Positions 35,401 through 50,463 of a DNA stretch of 64,000 nt are shown here, piece after piece (the stretch's first letter is position 1; every line of letters starts with the position of its first letter). The notes beneath the pieces are model-generated. The model ran no database searches and had not been told where the DNA came from. It worked only from the letters and a program-made list of their open reading frames with translations. A program made the position numbers and the translations under genes. Source of the DNA: Scylla paramamosain (lineage: Eukaryota > Arthropoda > Malacostraca > Decapoda > Portunidae); the NCBI RefSeq assembly GCF_035594125.1, contig NC_087151.1, positions 23,436,331 to 23,500,330 of the forward strand. The letters run 5' to 3'.

Positions 35401-38400
35401 CGTTTTTGGCAATGTTGTTCTGTTTCTCGATATAGATATGCTAGCCATGCGTTTTGGCATTTAGTATCTAGAGGCTCAAGACTCCCATAATACACTATTC
35501 TCGTAATGTCTTTTAGTTTCCCCATATATTACTGTTTTGTTTTCCTTTATAGGGGGTTTTCCATGCGTTTTGCCTAACACGCTCATAACCAGTCAAAAAG
35601 ACTCATTTCTGGATATGTCGTTTTTTTTTCCATATTTTTTTTGTTATGTGGTTGTGTTTCTCCATATAGAGACATGTTAATGCGTTTTAGCGTCTGGGAA
35701 CCTATAAAGTTGATAAACATTTATAATAAAAGTGTCTCGTAATGACCTTTCCTTTCCTCATAGGATACTTTACATGAATATAGTTTTTTTTTTTCGTAAC
35801 AAGTCCTAAAACACTGAGAATACTTCTTTTTGGTAATGTTTTTTTTTTTTTTTTATTTATAAAGGGTTTTTTTCATGCGTTTTAGAGTTTTGGTACCAAA
35901 GCAGCTGAAAATCACTCAAAAGACACGTTTTTGTTAATGCTGTTTTCTATTCCCATAAAAGGTGCTTTTAATACTTTTTAGCGCTTTGGTGCCTAGCACA
36001 CTCATAAACACCCGAGACACGTTTTTGGAAATCTCATTCTCTTTTCCCATGGAAGGTGCATTGCATGCAAATACACATTTTTGGCAATATTATTCTGTTT
36101 CTCTATATAGAGTGCTATTCATGTGTTTTAACGTTTTGAAACCTAAAAAAACACAAAAACACTCATAATACACGATTCATGTAATGTCTTTTCTTTTCCG
36201 CATTAAGTGTACTTTGCATTCTTTTTGACATTTTTCTACGTAACAAGCTGAAAAACTAAAAAAAAAAAATCTTGATTTTGGTAACATTATTTTGTTTCTC
36301 CATAACATATATTTTTGCATGCATTTAGCATTTTCGAACATAAGAATTTCTAAAACACTTGATAGACACGTTTTGCGTAATGCCGTTTTATATTCCCATA
36401 AAGGGTGATTTCCATGCTTTTTACCGCTTTGGTGTCTAACAATATCGAGTGTTTTGTATAATTTATAGTGTTTTGATGCCTATTACACTCATAAACACTC
36501 AAAAGACACATTTATTCTTTGGAAATCTTGTTTCCTTACCCCATATATAATGCTTTGACTGCATTTTGGCGTTTTGGTAATATTATTCTATTTCTCCATA
36601 TAGAGTGCTATTCATGAGTTTTAGGGTTTTGGTAGTTAAGAAGCTTAAATAAACTCATAATACACGTTTTTCGTTTTTTTTTTCTATTCCTCATATAGGG
36701 TAGTTTGCAGTATTTTGGCGTATCTGTTCATAACAAGCTCAAAATCACTCAATATACTTGTTTTTGTTAGTTATTCTCTTTCCCACATATTTTACATGTG
36801 TTTTAGCGTTTTGTTAAGAAAGTAGCTCAAAACACCTGAAAAAAAGTTTTTGGTAACGTTTTTTTTTTCCAGTATAGAGTGCTTTCCATGCTTTTTAGTG
36901 TTTTTGTGTCTAACAAGCTCATAAATACTCAAAAGAAACGTTTCTGTAAATTTCGTTTTGTTTCCCCATATTTTGGGCTCTACATGCATTTTGCCAATTT
37001 GGTACCTAACAATGTGAAAGACTCTCAAAATATACATTTTCGGTAATGTTCATTCGTATTCCAATATAGGTTGATTTCCATGCTTTTAAGCGTTTTGATA
37101 GCTAGAATGCACATAAATTCCCAAAAATCAACTTTCTGGAAATTTCGTTTCGTTTGCTCATATAGGGGATTTTGCATGCGTTTTTAGCTTTTTGGTACCT
37201 AAGAATGTGAGAAAAAAACATTCAAAATACACGTTTTTGGTAATGTTGTTCTGTTCCTTAACATAGAGGGATATTTAGGCGTTTTCGCGTTTTTTTTTTA
37301 TCTAAGAATTTTAATAGCACTCATAGATTACGTTTCTGGTAATGTTCTTCCGTTACCCCATACAGGTTATTTTGCATGCATTTTGTCGTTTTCCTACGTT
37401 ACAAACTCAGAACACTCAAAATACTTTTTCTATTTTTTTATAAGGGTATTTTGCATGCGTTTTATCGTTTTGGTACGGAAGAGCTAAAAAAAAAAACACA
37501 CAAAAGACAAGTTTCTCGTAATGTAGTTTTGTAGTCCATATAGGGTGATTTCCACGCTCTTTAGCGTTTTTGTGCCTAGCACTCATACAAACACTGAAAA
37601 GACACGTTTCTGGGAATCTCGTTTCCTTTGCAAATATATCGTTTCGATACATAAATCGTTTATAAACACTCAAAAGAAAGGTTTCTGGAAATTTCCTTTG
37701 GTTTCCCATTATGAAGGGCTTTTGCATGCATTTTGACATTTTGGTACATAACAATGTGAAATATACTGAAAAACACATTTTTGCTAATGTTCGTTACTTC
37801 ATACTGTATGGTATTTATGCGTTTTAACGTTTTTTGTGCCTAAGATGCTTAAAAGCACTCATAATGATTCTCGTAATGTTCTTTCGTTACCCCATATAGA
37901 GTATTTTCAATGCATTTTGGCGTTTTGTGCGTGAAAAGCTCAAAAACAATGAAAATACTTGATTTTGGTAATGTTATTCTGTTTCTCCATAAAGCGCGTT
38001 TTGTTTGCGTTTTAGAGTTTTGGTAGATAAGGATATCAAAAACACTGAAAAGAGATGCTTTGTTTTCTTTTCCCATATAGAGTGTTTTCTTTTTCTCTTT
38101 TTGCATTTTCGTGCCTAACACGCTCATAAACGCTAAGAGACACTTTTTTTTTGGGGGGGAAAACCTCGTTTCCTTATCCCAGATAGGGTGCTTTGCATGC
38201 ATTTTGTCGTTTTGGTACCTAACAATGTGAAATATACTCAATATATACGTTTTTGTTAATGTTGTTCTGTTTCTTCATATAGAGTGCTATTTATGCGTTT
38301 TAGCATTTTGACACCAATGAAGCTCAAAAACGCTCATAATACAAGATTCTCGTAATGTCTTTTATTTCCCCATACAGGGCACTTTCCAAGCATTTTGAGG

Positions 38401-41400
38401 TTTTAGTACATAACAAGTATGAAAACACTCAATATACTTTTTTTTTGTAATGTTATTGTTTCTCTATTTGTGTGTTTTGCATACGTGTTAGCGTTTTGAT
38501 ACGTAAATAGCTCCAAAAAACACTCAAATAACACATTTTTGGTAATATTGTGCTCTTTTCAAATATAGCATATTTTTCATGGGTTTTAAGTTTTTTGTGC
38601 CTAACAACCTTACAAACACTCAAAAGGCACGCTACTGTAAATGCCGTTTTCTTTCATCTTATAGAGTGGTTTGCATGCATATTGGGTTATGGCAACTAAG
38701 AAAGTGAAATGCACTCAAAATGCACGTTTTCTGTATTTTTTTTTTTTTTTTCGTAAGGAATTCTGTTCATGTATTTTAGTGCTTTCGTACCTAATAATAA
38801 ATATTTCTCGTAATATATATTTTTTTTTTCCGACATGTAAAGTTGTTCACATCATTTTGCCTTTTTTTTACGTAACATCCTCAAAAACTCTCAAAATGCT
38901 TGTTTTATTGGTAGTTATTCTGCTTTCTATACAGGGTTGCATGCCTTTTAAGATTTTGTTACGTAAGTAGCTCAAAACACTGAAAAGAGGCGTTTTTAGT
39001 AATGTTTTTTTTTTTTCTCCATTTCCCATATAAGGTACTTTCCATGCTTTTTATCGTTTTCATGCCTAGCACGCTCACAAACATTCAAAAGACACATTTT
39101 TTGAAATCTCCTTTCGTTTTCTCATATAGAGAGGTTTGCATGTAGTTTCGCGTTATGGGAGCTAACAATGTGAAATACACCCAAAATACACATTTTTGGT
39201 AATATTGTTCATTTTCTTCATAAAGAGTTTTAGCATCTTTGTACCTACGAAGCTCAAAAACACTCATACGACAAGTTCCTTATAATGGCGTTTTGTTTAG
39301 TAATATAAGGTATTTTGAATACATTATGGCGATTTTGTACATGATTTATTACCTAAGAAACAAAAAAAAAAGAAAAAAAACACTCATAATACACATTCCT
39401 CGTAATGTGGTATCGCTTCCCTATATAGGGAACTTTGCATGCATTTTGGCGTTTTTTTAAGTAACAAGCTCAAAAATACTCAAAATAATTGTTCTTGGTA
39501 ATATGATTCTTCTTCTCCATATAGAATGTTTTGCCTGCGTTTTAGCGTTTTGGTACGTAGGTAACCCAAAAACATTGAAAAAGAGACATTTTTGGCAATA
39601 TCTTTGTTTTCTCATATACGGTGCTTTCCATGTTTTTTTTTTTTTTATTGTTTTGATGCCTATCACTCTTATAAACACTAAAAAGACAAGTATCTGGAAA
39701 TCTTGTTTCCTTTCCAATATAGTGTGCTTTGCTTTGAATTTGGCGTTTTGGTACCTAACAATGTGAAATACACTCTAAATACATCCTCTTGGTAATATTG
39801 TTCTGTTTCTCCATATAGAGTGCTATTTATGCGTTTTAGCGTTTTAGTATCTAAGGAGCTCAAGACCACTGATAATACACATTTTTCGAAATTTTTTTTT
39901 TCTCCGTCTCCCCATACAGGGTACTTTTTATGTATTTTTTTGCGTTTATGTACGCAATGAGCATAAAAAAAAAAATTCAAAATACTTGTTTTTGGTAATG
40001 TTATTCTGTTTCTCCATTATAGATGTTTTTGCATGCAACTTTGCGTTTTGGTGCGTAAGTAACTCAAAAACACTGAAAGGGTTATTGTAGGATCACTAAT
40101 CCCGTGTTAAATTGCTTATGTTTTGTCCATGCCTTTTAGTGTTTTAGAACCTAGCACGCTCATGAATACTAAAAAGACACGTTTATGGAAATCTCGCATC
40201 CTTTCCCCCATAAAGGGTGTTTTAAATTCAGTTTGGCGTTTTGGTACCTACCAAAGTGAAATACAATCAAAATACACATTCTTGTTAAAGTTGTACTGTT
40301 TCTCCAAATTGAGTGATATTTATGCGTTTTAGCATTTTGGTGTCCAAGAAGCTCAAAACCATTGCTAATACACGTTTCTGGTAACTTTTTTTTTACTTTT
40401 TCTCGTTTCTCCATAGAGGGTACTTTGCATGCATTTTGGCGTTTGTCTACGTAACAAGCTCAAAAAAAAAAATCTAAACTCTTGTTTTTGATAATGTTAT
40501 TCTGTTTCTACATAAAAGGTGTTTTGCATGTGTTATAGCGTTTTGGTATGTAAGTAGGTCAAAAACACTCGAAAGAAACTAACAATGTGAAATACACGTA
40601 AAATACATGTTTTGGTAATATTTTTTCTGTTTCTCCAAATGGAGAAACATGCATGCATATGAATGTTTTGGTACCTAATAAGCTCAAAAACACTCGTATT
40701 ACGCGTTTTTTTTTTTTTTTTTTCGTTTAAGCATTTAAAGTAGTTTGAAATATTTTGGCCTTTTCTAAGTAACATGCTAAAAAACATTCAAAAAATTGTT
40801 TTTGGTATTTATTTTGTTTTCCATAGAGATACATGCGTTTTAGCGTTTTCTTACGTAAATAACTCAAAACACTGGAAAGAGACGTTTTTAGTAATGTTCT
40901 TTTGTTTTCCCATATAGGGTGCTTTCCATGCTTTTTAGCGTTTCGATGCCTAGCACGCTTGCTAACACTCGAAAGACACGTTTCTGGAAATCTCGTTTTC
41001 TTTCTCCATATGGGATGCTTTCTATGCATTATGGCGTTTTGGTATCTAACAATGTGAAACACATTCAAAATATACCTTTTTTTTTGTTGTTGCTTCTCCA
41101 TGAAGAGTGCTATTCATGTTTTTTTAGCGTTTTGGTACCTGAGAAGCTCAAAAGCTCTCTTAACACAAGTTTCTCTTAATGTCTTCTCCTTTGGCATTTT
41201 TCTACGTAACAAGCTCAAAAACACTTCAAATACACGTTTTTAGTAGAAATATACTGTTTTTCCATGAAGGGCGTTTTACATACGTTTTAGCGTTTTGATA
41301 AGTAGCTCAAAACACTTAAAAGAGACATTTTTGTTGAAGTTATTTTGTTTTTTCTTATAAGGTGTTTTCCATGCTTTTTAGTATTTCTCTCAAAAGAAAA

Positions 41401-44286
41401 TCTCAAAAGAAATGTTTATGGAAATCTCATTTAGTATCTAAATATAAGCTGTTTTGTATGCTTTTTTGATGTTTTGGTACCTAACTAACAAAGTGAAAAA
41501 CACTCAAAATACTTCTTTTTGGGTTACGTTGTTTTGTTTCACTATAAAAGGTGTTTTGCATGCGTTTTAGCGTTTTCGTACATAAGTGGTTCAAAAATAC
41601 TCAAAAGACACGTTTTCCCTAACATTGTTTTATTTTTCCATACAGTGTGGTATCTATGCTTTTTAACGTTTATCGTGTCTAACACACTTAATAAAATCAC
41701 AAAAGACACGTTTCTGTTAATGCCGTTTCCTTTCCCCATGTAGGTGACTTTGCATGCATTTTGGAGTTTGGTAACTAACAATGGGAAAAACATTCAAAAT
41801 ACACGTCTTTGGTAATGAAGTTTTATTTCGCTATACAGAATGTTATTAATGCCTTTTAACGTTTTGGTACCTAAGAAGCTTAATAATTCTCATTACACAC
41901 GTTTCTCTTAATATTATTTTCTTTCCCCATATAGAGTACTCTCCATGCATTTTAGAATTTTTGTACGTAACAAGCTCAAAACTTCTGAAAAAAAAACATT
42001 TTTTTTTTTGGTAAACATATACTGTTTTTCCATAAAGGGTGTTTTGCCTGCGTTTTAGCTTTTTGGTACGTAAGTAGCTTAAAAACATCGAAAAGAGAAG
42101 AATTTGATAATGATGTAGTGTTCTTCCACATAGGATACTTTCAATGCTATCTGGCTTTTTGGTATCTAAACATGCCATAATCACTCACCAAACACGTTTC
42201 TTAAAATGTCGTTTCCTCTCCCCATATAAGGTGCTTTATATACATTTTGACATTTTGGTATATGACAATGGGAAATGCACTCAAAATACATGTTTTTTTG
42301 GTAGTGTTGCTCTATTTGTCCATGTAGAGAGCTATTCATGCTTTTTAGCGTTTTGGTACTTGAGAAGCTCAAAAATATTTTTAATATACGTTTCTCGTAA
42401 TGTCATTTTGTCTCCCCATATAGGTTGTTTGCATGCATTTTGACGTTTATATACGCAACAAGCTCAAAAACATTAAAAACACTTGTAATTTTTTCTTAAG
42501 TAAAAATACTTCGTAATGTTACTTTGTGTCTCCACAAAGGGTGTTTACTGTGCGTTTTAGTATTTTCGTACATATGCAGCTCAAAAAAAAAAAAAAAAAT
42601 CAAAAGACTTTTTTTCCATATAGGATGCTTTCCAAGATTTTTAGAGTTTTGCTGTGTAACATACAAAAAATACTCAAAAGATACGTTTCACTTAATGTCG
42701 TTCCTTTTTCTCATATAGGGCACATTGCATGCATTTTGGCGTTTTGGTACTTAACAGTGTAAAAAATAACAAACAAAAAAAAACACTCAAAATACACGTT
42801 TTTTGGTAATATTTTTGTATCTCTATATGAAGAGTTATTCAATGCTTTTCTGCTTTTTTTTTTTTTTTGGTACTAAGAAGCTCAAAAACTCTCCTAAAAC
42901 AAGTTATTTGTAGGGTCCTCTTGTTTCCCTATTCTTCCCCTGTTTCATTTTTGTATTGTTATTCTGTTTCTCCGTATAGAGTGTTATTCGTGCGTTTCAG
43001 TGTTTTGGTACCTAAGCAGCTCAAAGATATTAAAAATACACGTTTCTCGTAATGTTCTTTAGTCTCGCGATGTAGTGTACTTTGCAAGTTGAAAACACTT
43101 AAAATACTTGTTTGTGGTAATGTTACTCTGTATCTCAATAAAGGGGTTTTGCATGCGTTTTAGGGTTTTGTTAGTTAAGTAGCCCAAAAACACTCAAAAG
43201 GAACGTTTTTTGGTAATGTTATTTTGTTTTCCCATATTGGGTGCTTTCGATGCTTTTTAGCGTTTTATTGTCAAACATGCACAAAAACACTTATAGGATA
43301 CGTTTCCTGTAAAGTCATTTCATTTCACCGTAGAGGTTGCCTTGCATGCTTTTTGGCGTTTTGTTATCTAATGATGTAAAAAACACACAAAATACACTTT
43401 TTTTTTGTATTCTTAATCTGTTTCTCCATATTGAGTGTTATTCATGTGTTTCAGCGATTTGGTACATAGCTCAAAAAGAAGCTCAAAAACACTAAAAATA
43501 CACGTCTCTCGTAATGTTCTTTATTTTCGCGATGAAGTGCACTTTTTATATATATTTGCAGTTTTTTACGTAACAAGCAAAACAAAAAAAAAAACTGAAA
43601 ATGCACGTTTTTATTAAAGTTGTTATTGTGTCCCTATAAAAGGTGTTTTGCAAGTGTTTTAGCGTTTCGGTACGTAAGTACCTAAAAAACACTCAAAAGA
43701 CACGTTTTAGTTTTTTTTTTTTCCATATTGAGTTTTTTCCATGCTTTTTAGTGTTTTCGTGCCTTCAAAGGACATTCAAAAAGACATATTTATATAAACG
43801 AATTTTCAGTTCACAATTAAGGGTGCTTTGCATGCTTTTCGGCGTTTCGGTATTTAAGAATGTAAACAAAAAACATTTGATAATATTGTTCTCTATCCTA
43901 GATAGAGTGCTATTCATGCGTTTTAGCGTTTTAGTACCTGAGACGATCCAAAGCACTCATAATACATATCTCTAGCAATGATTTTTTCATTACCTCAAAT
44001 AGAGTTTCCATGCATTTTATCGTTTTTGTTCGTAACAAGCTAAAAAGGTTCAAAACACTTATTTTTGGTAATGCTATTCTTTCTCCATAAAGTGTGTTTT
44101 GCATGCGTTTTAGCATTTCGCTACGTAAGAAGCTAAAAAACACTGAAAGGATACGTTTTTTGTAAAACTGTTTGGTATTCCCATTCAGAGTGATTTCTAT
44201 GCATTTTAGCGTTTTGGTGCTTAACATGCTCATATACACTCAAAAGAGATGCGTTTTGGAACCTAAAAAGCTCAAAAGCTCTCATA

Positions 44287-44471
<185 letters not shown>

Positions 44472-46929
44472 TTCGTAATGCCTTTTCGTTATTCCATATG
44501 AGACACTTTGCATGAATTTTCGCGTTTTTGTACATATCAATGCTACTAACACTCATAACACACGTTTTTAGTAATGTTGTTATGTTTCTACATATAGAGT
44601 GTTGTTGAGAATTTTGTTAGCTAAGGTTTAATAATTCATAATACGTGTGTATTGATAATGCAATATTATTGTAATTAATATTGTTATCTTTCATCATATG
44701 AGGTCCATTGCATACATTTTGCTGTTTCTGTACCTAACGATCTGAAAAATCATCGTAATACACCTTTTTGGTAATGGTATTCTGTTTCTCCATAATGAGT
44801 GTTTTGCATGAATTTTACCCTTTTGATACGTAAGAAGCTTAAAAACACACAAAAGACACCTTTTTTTGTAATGTTGTTTTGTAGGATACTTTCCAAGCAT
44901 TTTTATTGTTTTGGTGCATAAAACGCTAAAAAGAAAAAAAACACGTTTCTGGTAATGTCGCTTCTTTTTCCTATATAGAGTGCTTTGCATGCGTTTTGTC
45001 AGTTTGGTATCTAACAATGTAAAAAACACTCAAAATACACGTTTTTGGTAATGTTCTAATTCTTCACATAGAGGGTTATTCAACGCATTCTCGCGTTTTG
45101 GTACCTAAGAATCTCAAAAACACTGCTTATACACGTTTCTCGTAATGTTCTTTCGTTTTCCCATACCGGGTACTTTGCATGCATGTTAGCGTATATGTAC
45201 GTAATAAGCCCATAAACACCCAAAATACTTGTTTTTGGTAATGTTACTCTGTGTCTCAATGAAGAGGGTTTTACATCCGTATTAGCGTTTTGGTAGGTAA
45301 GTACCTCAAAAACATTGAAAAATAACGTTTTTGATAATGTTTTGTTTTCCAATATAACGTGCTTTCCATACTTTTTTCGCGTTTTGTTGTCTAACATGCA
45401 CAAAAATATATATAAGATACGTTTCTTGTAATATCGTTTTATTTCAACAGAGAGGGTGTTATGCTTGCATTTTGGCATTTTTTTTTTTTCTAGCTATGTG
45501 AAAAACACTAAAAAATACATATTTTTTGTAATGTTGTTCTGTTTCTCCACATAGTGCTATTTACACGTTTTAGCGTTTTGGTGCCTAAGAAGCTCAAAAA
45601 CACTCAAAATACACGTCACTCGTAATGTTCTTTTCTAGCGGTTTCGTACGTAACAAGCTCATAAGCACTGAAAATACACGTTTTTGGTAAAGTTATTGTG
45701 TCCCTCTATAAAGGGTGTTTTGCAAAGCATCCTATAAGGTGTAAGGGTACAAGATATCAAAGAAAAAAAAAAACGTATCTTTTGAGTGTTTATGAGCGTG
45801 TTGAAATGCTGAAATGATGAAAAAAACATAGAAAACACCCAATATAGGGGAAAAAATACCAAGAAAGTGTCTTTTTTTTTTTAACGCCTTACATATCAAA
45901 ATGCTAAAATGCGTGTAAAACGCCCTTTATAAAAAAAAAAAGAATATTATTCCTGTTGAGAATGTTACATAGATAAACGCCAAAATGCATAGAAAGTACC
46001 TTAGATAGGGCAACGAAAACACATCACGAGAAACGTTTATTTAGAGCTTTATAGGTATCAAAAGGCTAAAACGCATGAACAACACTCTATAAAAAGAAAC
46101 AGAACATGACCAAAAAACGTGTTCTTTGAATGCATTTCGGCATTTTGGTATCTAACAAAGTGAAATACTCTTAAATTACACGGTTCTGGTAATGTTCTGT
46201 TTTCCTTTTATAATTTTTTTACATATAGAGTGTTACTCATGCGTTTTCGTGTTTTAGTACCTAAGAAGCTCAAAAACACTCATAATGGACGTTTCTTGTA
46301 ATGTCTTTTCGGTTCCTCATATAGAAGTACGTTTTTGACGTTTTTGTACATAACAAGCTTAAAAAAAAAAAAATACAAAATACCTGTTTTTGGTAATGTT
46401 ATTGTCTTCCTCTATATAGAGTGATCTGCATGCATTTAAGCGGTTTGGTAGGTAAGTAGTTCAAAAACACTCAAAATACACTATTTTGGTAATTTTCTTC
46501 TTCTTTCCATATTGAGTGTTTTAGATGTTTTTTAGCGTTTTGGTGCCTTACACGCTTACACTCAAAAGACTCGTTTTTTTTAAATCTAGTTTCCTTTCCC
46601 CATAGAGGGTGCTTTGCATGCATTTTTTGCTTTTTAGTACCTAACAATGTTAGATACAATCAAAATACACGTGTTTGGTAAAGTGGTTCTGTTTCTCAAT
46701 ATAACATACTATTCCTGCCTTTTAGCGTTTTGTTACATTAGAAGCTCAAAAACTCTCATAGCAGTAATACATGTTTCTCGTAATGTCTTTTTGTTTCCAC
46801 ATGTGGTACTTTGCATGCATTTTAGCGTTACATAAAGAATGTTTTGTATGGAATTTACGTTTTGGTACATAAGAACTTCAAAAACTGAAAAAAAACACAT
46901 TTTTTTCGCAATATTGTTTTTTTTTTTTT

Positions 46930-47978
46930 TATGTAGGAAGGACACTGGCCAAGGGCAACAAAAATCTAATAAAAAAAATGCCCACTGAAATGCCAGTCCC
47001 ATAAAAGGGTCGAAGCAGTGGTCAAAAATTGATGAATAAGTGTCTTGAAACCTCCCTCTTGAACGAATTCAAGTCATAGGAAGGTGGAAATACAGAAGCA
47101 GGCAGGGAGTTCCAGAGTTTACCAGAGAAAGGGATGAATGATTGAGAATACTGGTTAACTCTTGCGTTAGAGAGGTGGACAGAATAGGGGTGACAGAAAG
47201 AAGAAAGTCTTGTGCAGCGAGGCCGCGGAAGGAGGGGAGGCATGCAGTCAGCAAGATCAGAAGAGCAGTTAGCATGAAAATAGCGGTAGAAGACAACTAG
47301 AGATACAACATTGCGGCGGTGAGAGAGAGGCTGAAGACAGTCAGTTAGAGGAGAGGAGTTGATGAGACGAAAAGCTTTTGATTCCACCCTGTCTAGAAGA
47401 GCAGTATGAGTGGAACCCCCCAAGACATGTGAAGCATACTCCATACATGGATGGATAAGGCCCTTGTACAGAGTTAGAAGCTTGGGGGGGTGAGAAAAAC
47501 TGGCGGAGACATCTCAGAGCACCTAACTTCATAGAAGCCGTTTTAGCTAGAGTTGAGATGTGAAGTTTCCAGTTCAGATTATAAGTAAAGGACAGACCGA
47601 GGATGTTCAGTGTAGAAGAGGGGGACAGTTGAGTGTCATTGAAGAGGAGGGGATAGTTGTCTAGAATGTTGTGTCGAATTGATAGATGGAGGAATTGAGT
47701 TTTTGAGGCATTGAATAATACCAAGTTTGCTCTGCCCCAATCAGAAATTCTTGAAAGATCAGAAGTCAGGCGTTCTGTGGCTTCCCTTCGTGATATGTTT
47801 ACCTCCTGAAGGGTTGGACGTCTATGAAAAGACATGGAAAAGTGCAGGGTGGTATCATCAGCGTAATAGTGGATAGGACAAGAAGTTTGGTTTAGAAGAT
47901 CATTAATGAATAATAAGAAGAGAATGGGTGACAGGACAGAACCCTGAGGAACACCATTGTTAATAGATCTAGGAGAAG
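46930..47978 (-). mobile_element. LINE 3' fragment, triplication copy 1
   Basis: Minus strand, from the A-rich 3' end (46930) to a cut in the reverse transcriptase just after the YADD-proximal 'SINN' codons. It contains the 'WGRANLVLFNASKTQFLHLS' thumb region (about 47740) and 'HVLGGSTHTALL' (about 47415). Two overlapping frames show at least one frameshift near 47440-47480, so it is dead. Confidence 0.9.
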
Positions 47979-49423
47979 AACACTAAAAATACATATTTTT
48001 TGTAATGTTGTTCTGTTTCTCCACATAGTGCTATTTACACGTTTTAGCGTTTTGGTGCCTAAGAAACTCAAAAACACTCAAAATACACGTCTCTCGTAAT
48101 GTTCTTTTGTAGCGGATTCGTACGTAACAAGCTCATAAACACTGAAAATACACGTTTTTGGTAAAGTTATTGTGTCCCTCTATAAAGGGTGTTTTGCAAA
48201 GCATCCTATAAGAGGTACATATACAAGATATCCCCCCAAAAAAAAAGACGTATCTTTTGAGTGTTTATGAGCGTGTTGAAATGCTGAAATGCTGAAAAAA
48301 ACATGGAAAACACCCAATATAGGGGAAAAAATACCAAGAAAGTGTCTTTTTAGTTTTTTTTAACGCCTTACATACCAAAATGCTAAAATGCGTGTAAAAC
48401 GCCCTCTATGAAAAAAAAAAAGAATATTATTTCTGTTGAGAATGTTACATAGATAAACGCCAAAATGCATAGAAAGTAGCTTAGATAGGGCAACGAAAAC
48501 ACATCACGAGAAACGTGTATTTAGAGCTTTTTAGGTATCAAAAGGCTAAAACGCATGAACAACACTCTATAAAAAGAAACTGAACATGTCCAAAAAACGT
48601 GTTCTTTGAATGCATTTCGGCATTTTGGTATCTAACAAAGTGAAATACACTTAAATTACACGGTTCTCGTAATGTTTTGTTTTCCTTTTATTTTTTTTTA
48701 CATATAGAGTGTTACTCATGCGTTTTCGTGTTTTAGTACCTAAGAAGCTCAAAAACACTCATAATGGACTTTTCTTGTAATGTCTTTTCGGTTCCTCATA
48801 TAGAAGTACGTTTTTGACGTTTTTGTATATAACAAGCTAAAAAAAAAAAAAAAAACATACAAAATACCTGTTTTTGGTAATGTTATTGTCTTCCTCTATA
48901 TAGAGTGATCTGCATGCGTTTAAGCGGTTTGGTACGTAAGTAGTTCAAAAACACTGAAAATACACTATTTTGGTAATTTTCTTTTTCTTTCCATATAGGT
49001 TGTTTTAGATGTTTTTTTTAGCGTTTTGGTGCCTTACACGCTTACACTCAAAAGACTCGTTTCTTGAAATCTAGTTTCCTTTCCCCATAGAAGGTGCTTT
49101 GCATGCATTTTTTGCTTTTTAGTACCTAACAATGTTAAATACAATCAAAATACACGTGTTTGGTAAAGTGGTTCTGTTTCTCAATATAACATACTATTCG
49201 TGCCTTTTAGTGTTTTGTTACCTTAGAAGCTCAAAAACTCTCATAGGAGTAATACATGTTTCTTGTAATGTCTTTTTGTTTCCACATGTGGTACTTTGCA
49301 TGCATTTTAGCGTTACATAAAGAATGTTTTGTATGCCATTTACGTTTTGGTACATAAGAACTTCAAAAACTGAAAAAAGAAAAACACATTTTTTTCGCAA
49401 TATTTTTATTTATTTTTTTTAAG

Positions 49424-50463
49424 TAGGAAAGACACTGGCCAAGGGCAACAAAAATCTAATAAAAAAAATGCCCACTGAAATGCCAGTCCCATAAAAGGGT
49501 AAAAGCAGTGGTCAAAAATTCATGAATAAGTGTCTTGAAACCTACCTCTTTAACGAATTCAAGTCATAGGAAGGTGGAAATACAGAAGCAGGAAGGGAAT
49601 TCCAGAGTTTACCAGAGAAAGGGATGAATAATTGAGAATACTGGTTAATTATTGCGTTAGAGAGGTGGACAGAATAGGGGTGAGAGAAAAAAGAAAGTCT
49701 TGTGCAGCGAGGCCGCGGAAGGAGGGGAGGCATGCAGTTAGCAAGATCAGAAGAGCAGTTAGCATGAAAATAGCGGTTGAAGACAACTAGAGATACAACA
49801 TTGCGGCGGTAAGAGAGAGGCTGAAGACAGTCAGTTAGAGGAGAGGAGTTGATGACACGAAAAGCTTTGTATTCCACCCTGTCTAGAAGAGCAGTATGAG
49901 TGGAACCCCCCCAGACATGTGAAGAATACTCCATACATGGATAGATAAGGCCCTTGTACAGAGTTAGAAGTTGAGGGGGATGAAAAAAACTGGCGGAGAC
50001 ATCTCAGAGCACCTAATTTCATAGAAGCCGTTTTAGCTACAAATGAGATGTGAAGTTTCCAGTTCAGATTATAAGTAAAGGGCAGACCGAGGATGTTCAG
50101 TGTAGAAGAGGGGGACAGTTGAGTGTCATTGAAGAAGAGGGGATAGTTGTCTGGAAGGTTGTGTCGAATTGATAGATGGAGGAATTGAGTTTTTGAGGCA
50201 TTGAATAATACCAAGTTTGCTCTGCCCCAATCAGAAATTCTTGAAAGATCAGAAGTCAGGCGTTCTGTGGCTTCCCTGCGTGATATGTTTACCTCCTGAA
50301 GGGTTGGACGTCTATGAAAAGACATGGAAAAGTGCAGGGTGGTATCATTAGCGTAATAGTGGATAGGACAAGAAGTTTGATTTAGATCATTAATTAATAA
50401 TAAGAAGAGAGTGGGTGACAGGACAGAACCCTGAGGAACACCACTGTTAATAGATCTAGGAGA
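49424..50463 (-). mobile_element. LINE 3' fragment, triplication copy 2
   Basis: Same limits as copy 1. The thumb region is at about 50230 and the 'HVWGGSTHTALLDRVEYKAF' region at about 49920. A frameshift near 49930-49970 is comparable to that of copy 1. It is cut at the duplication junction. Confidence 0.9.
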
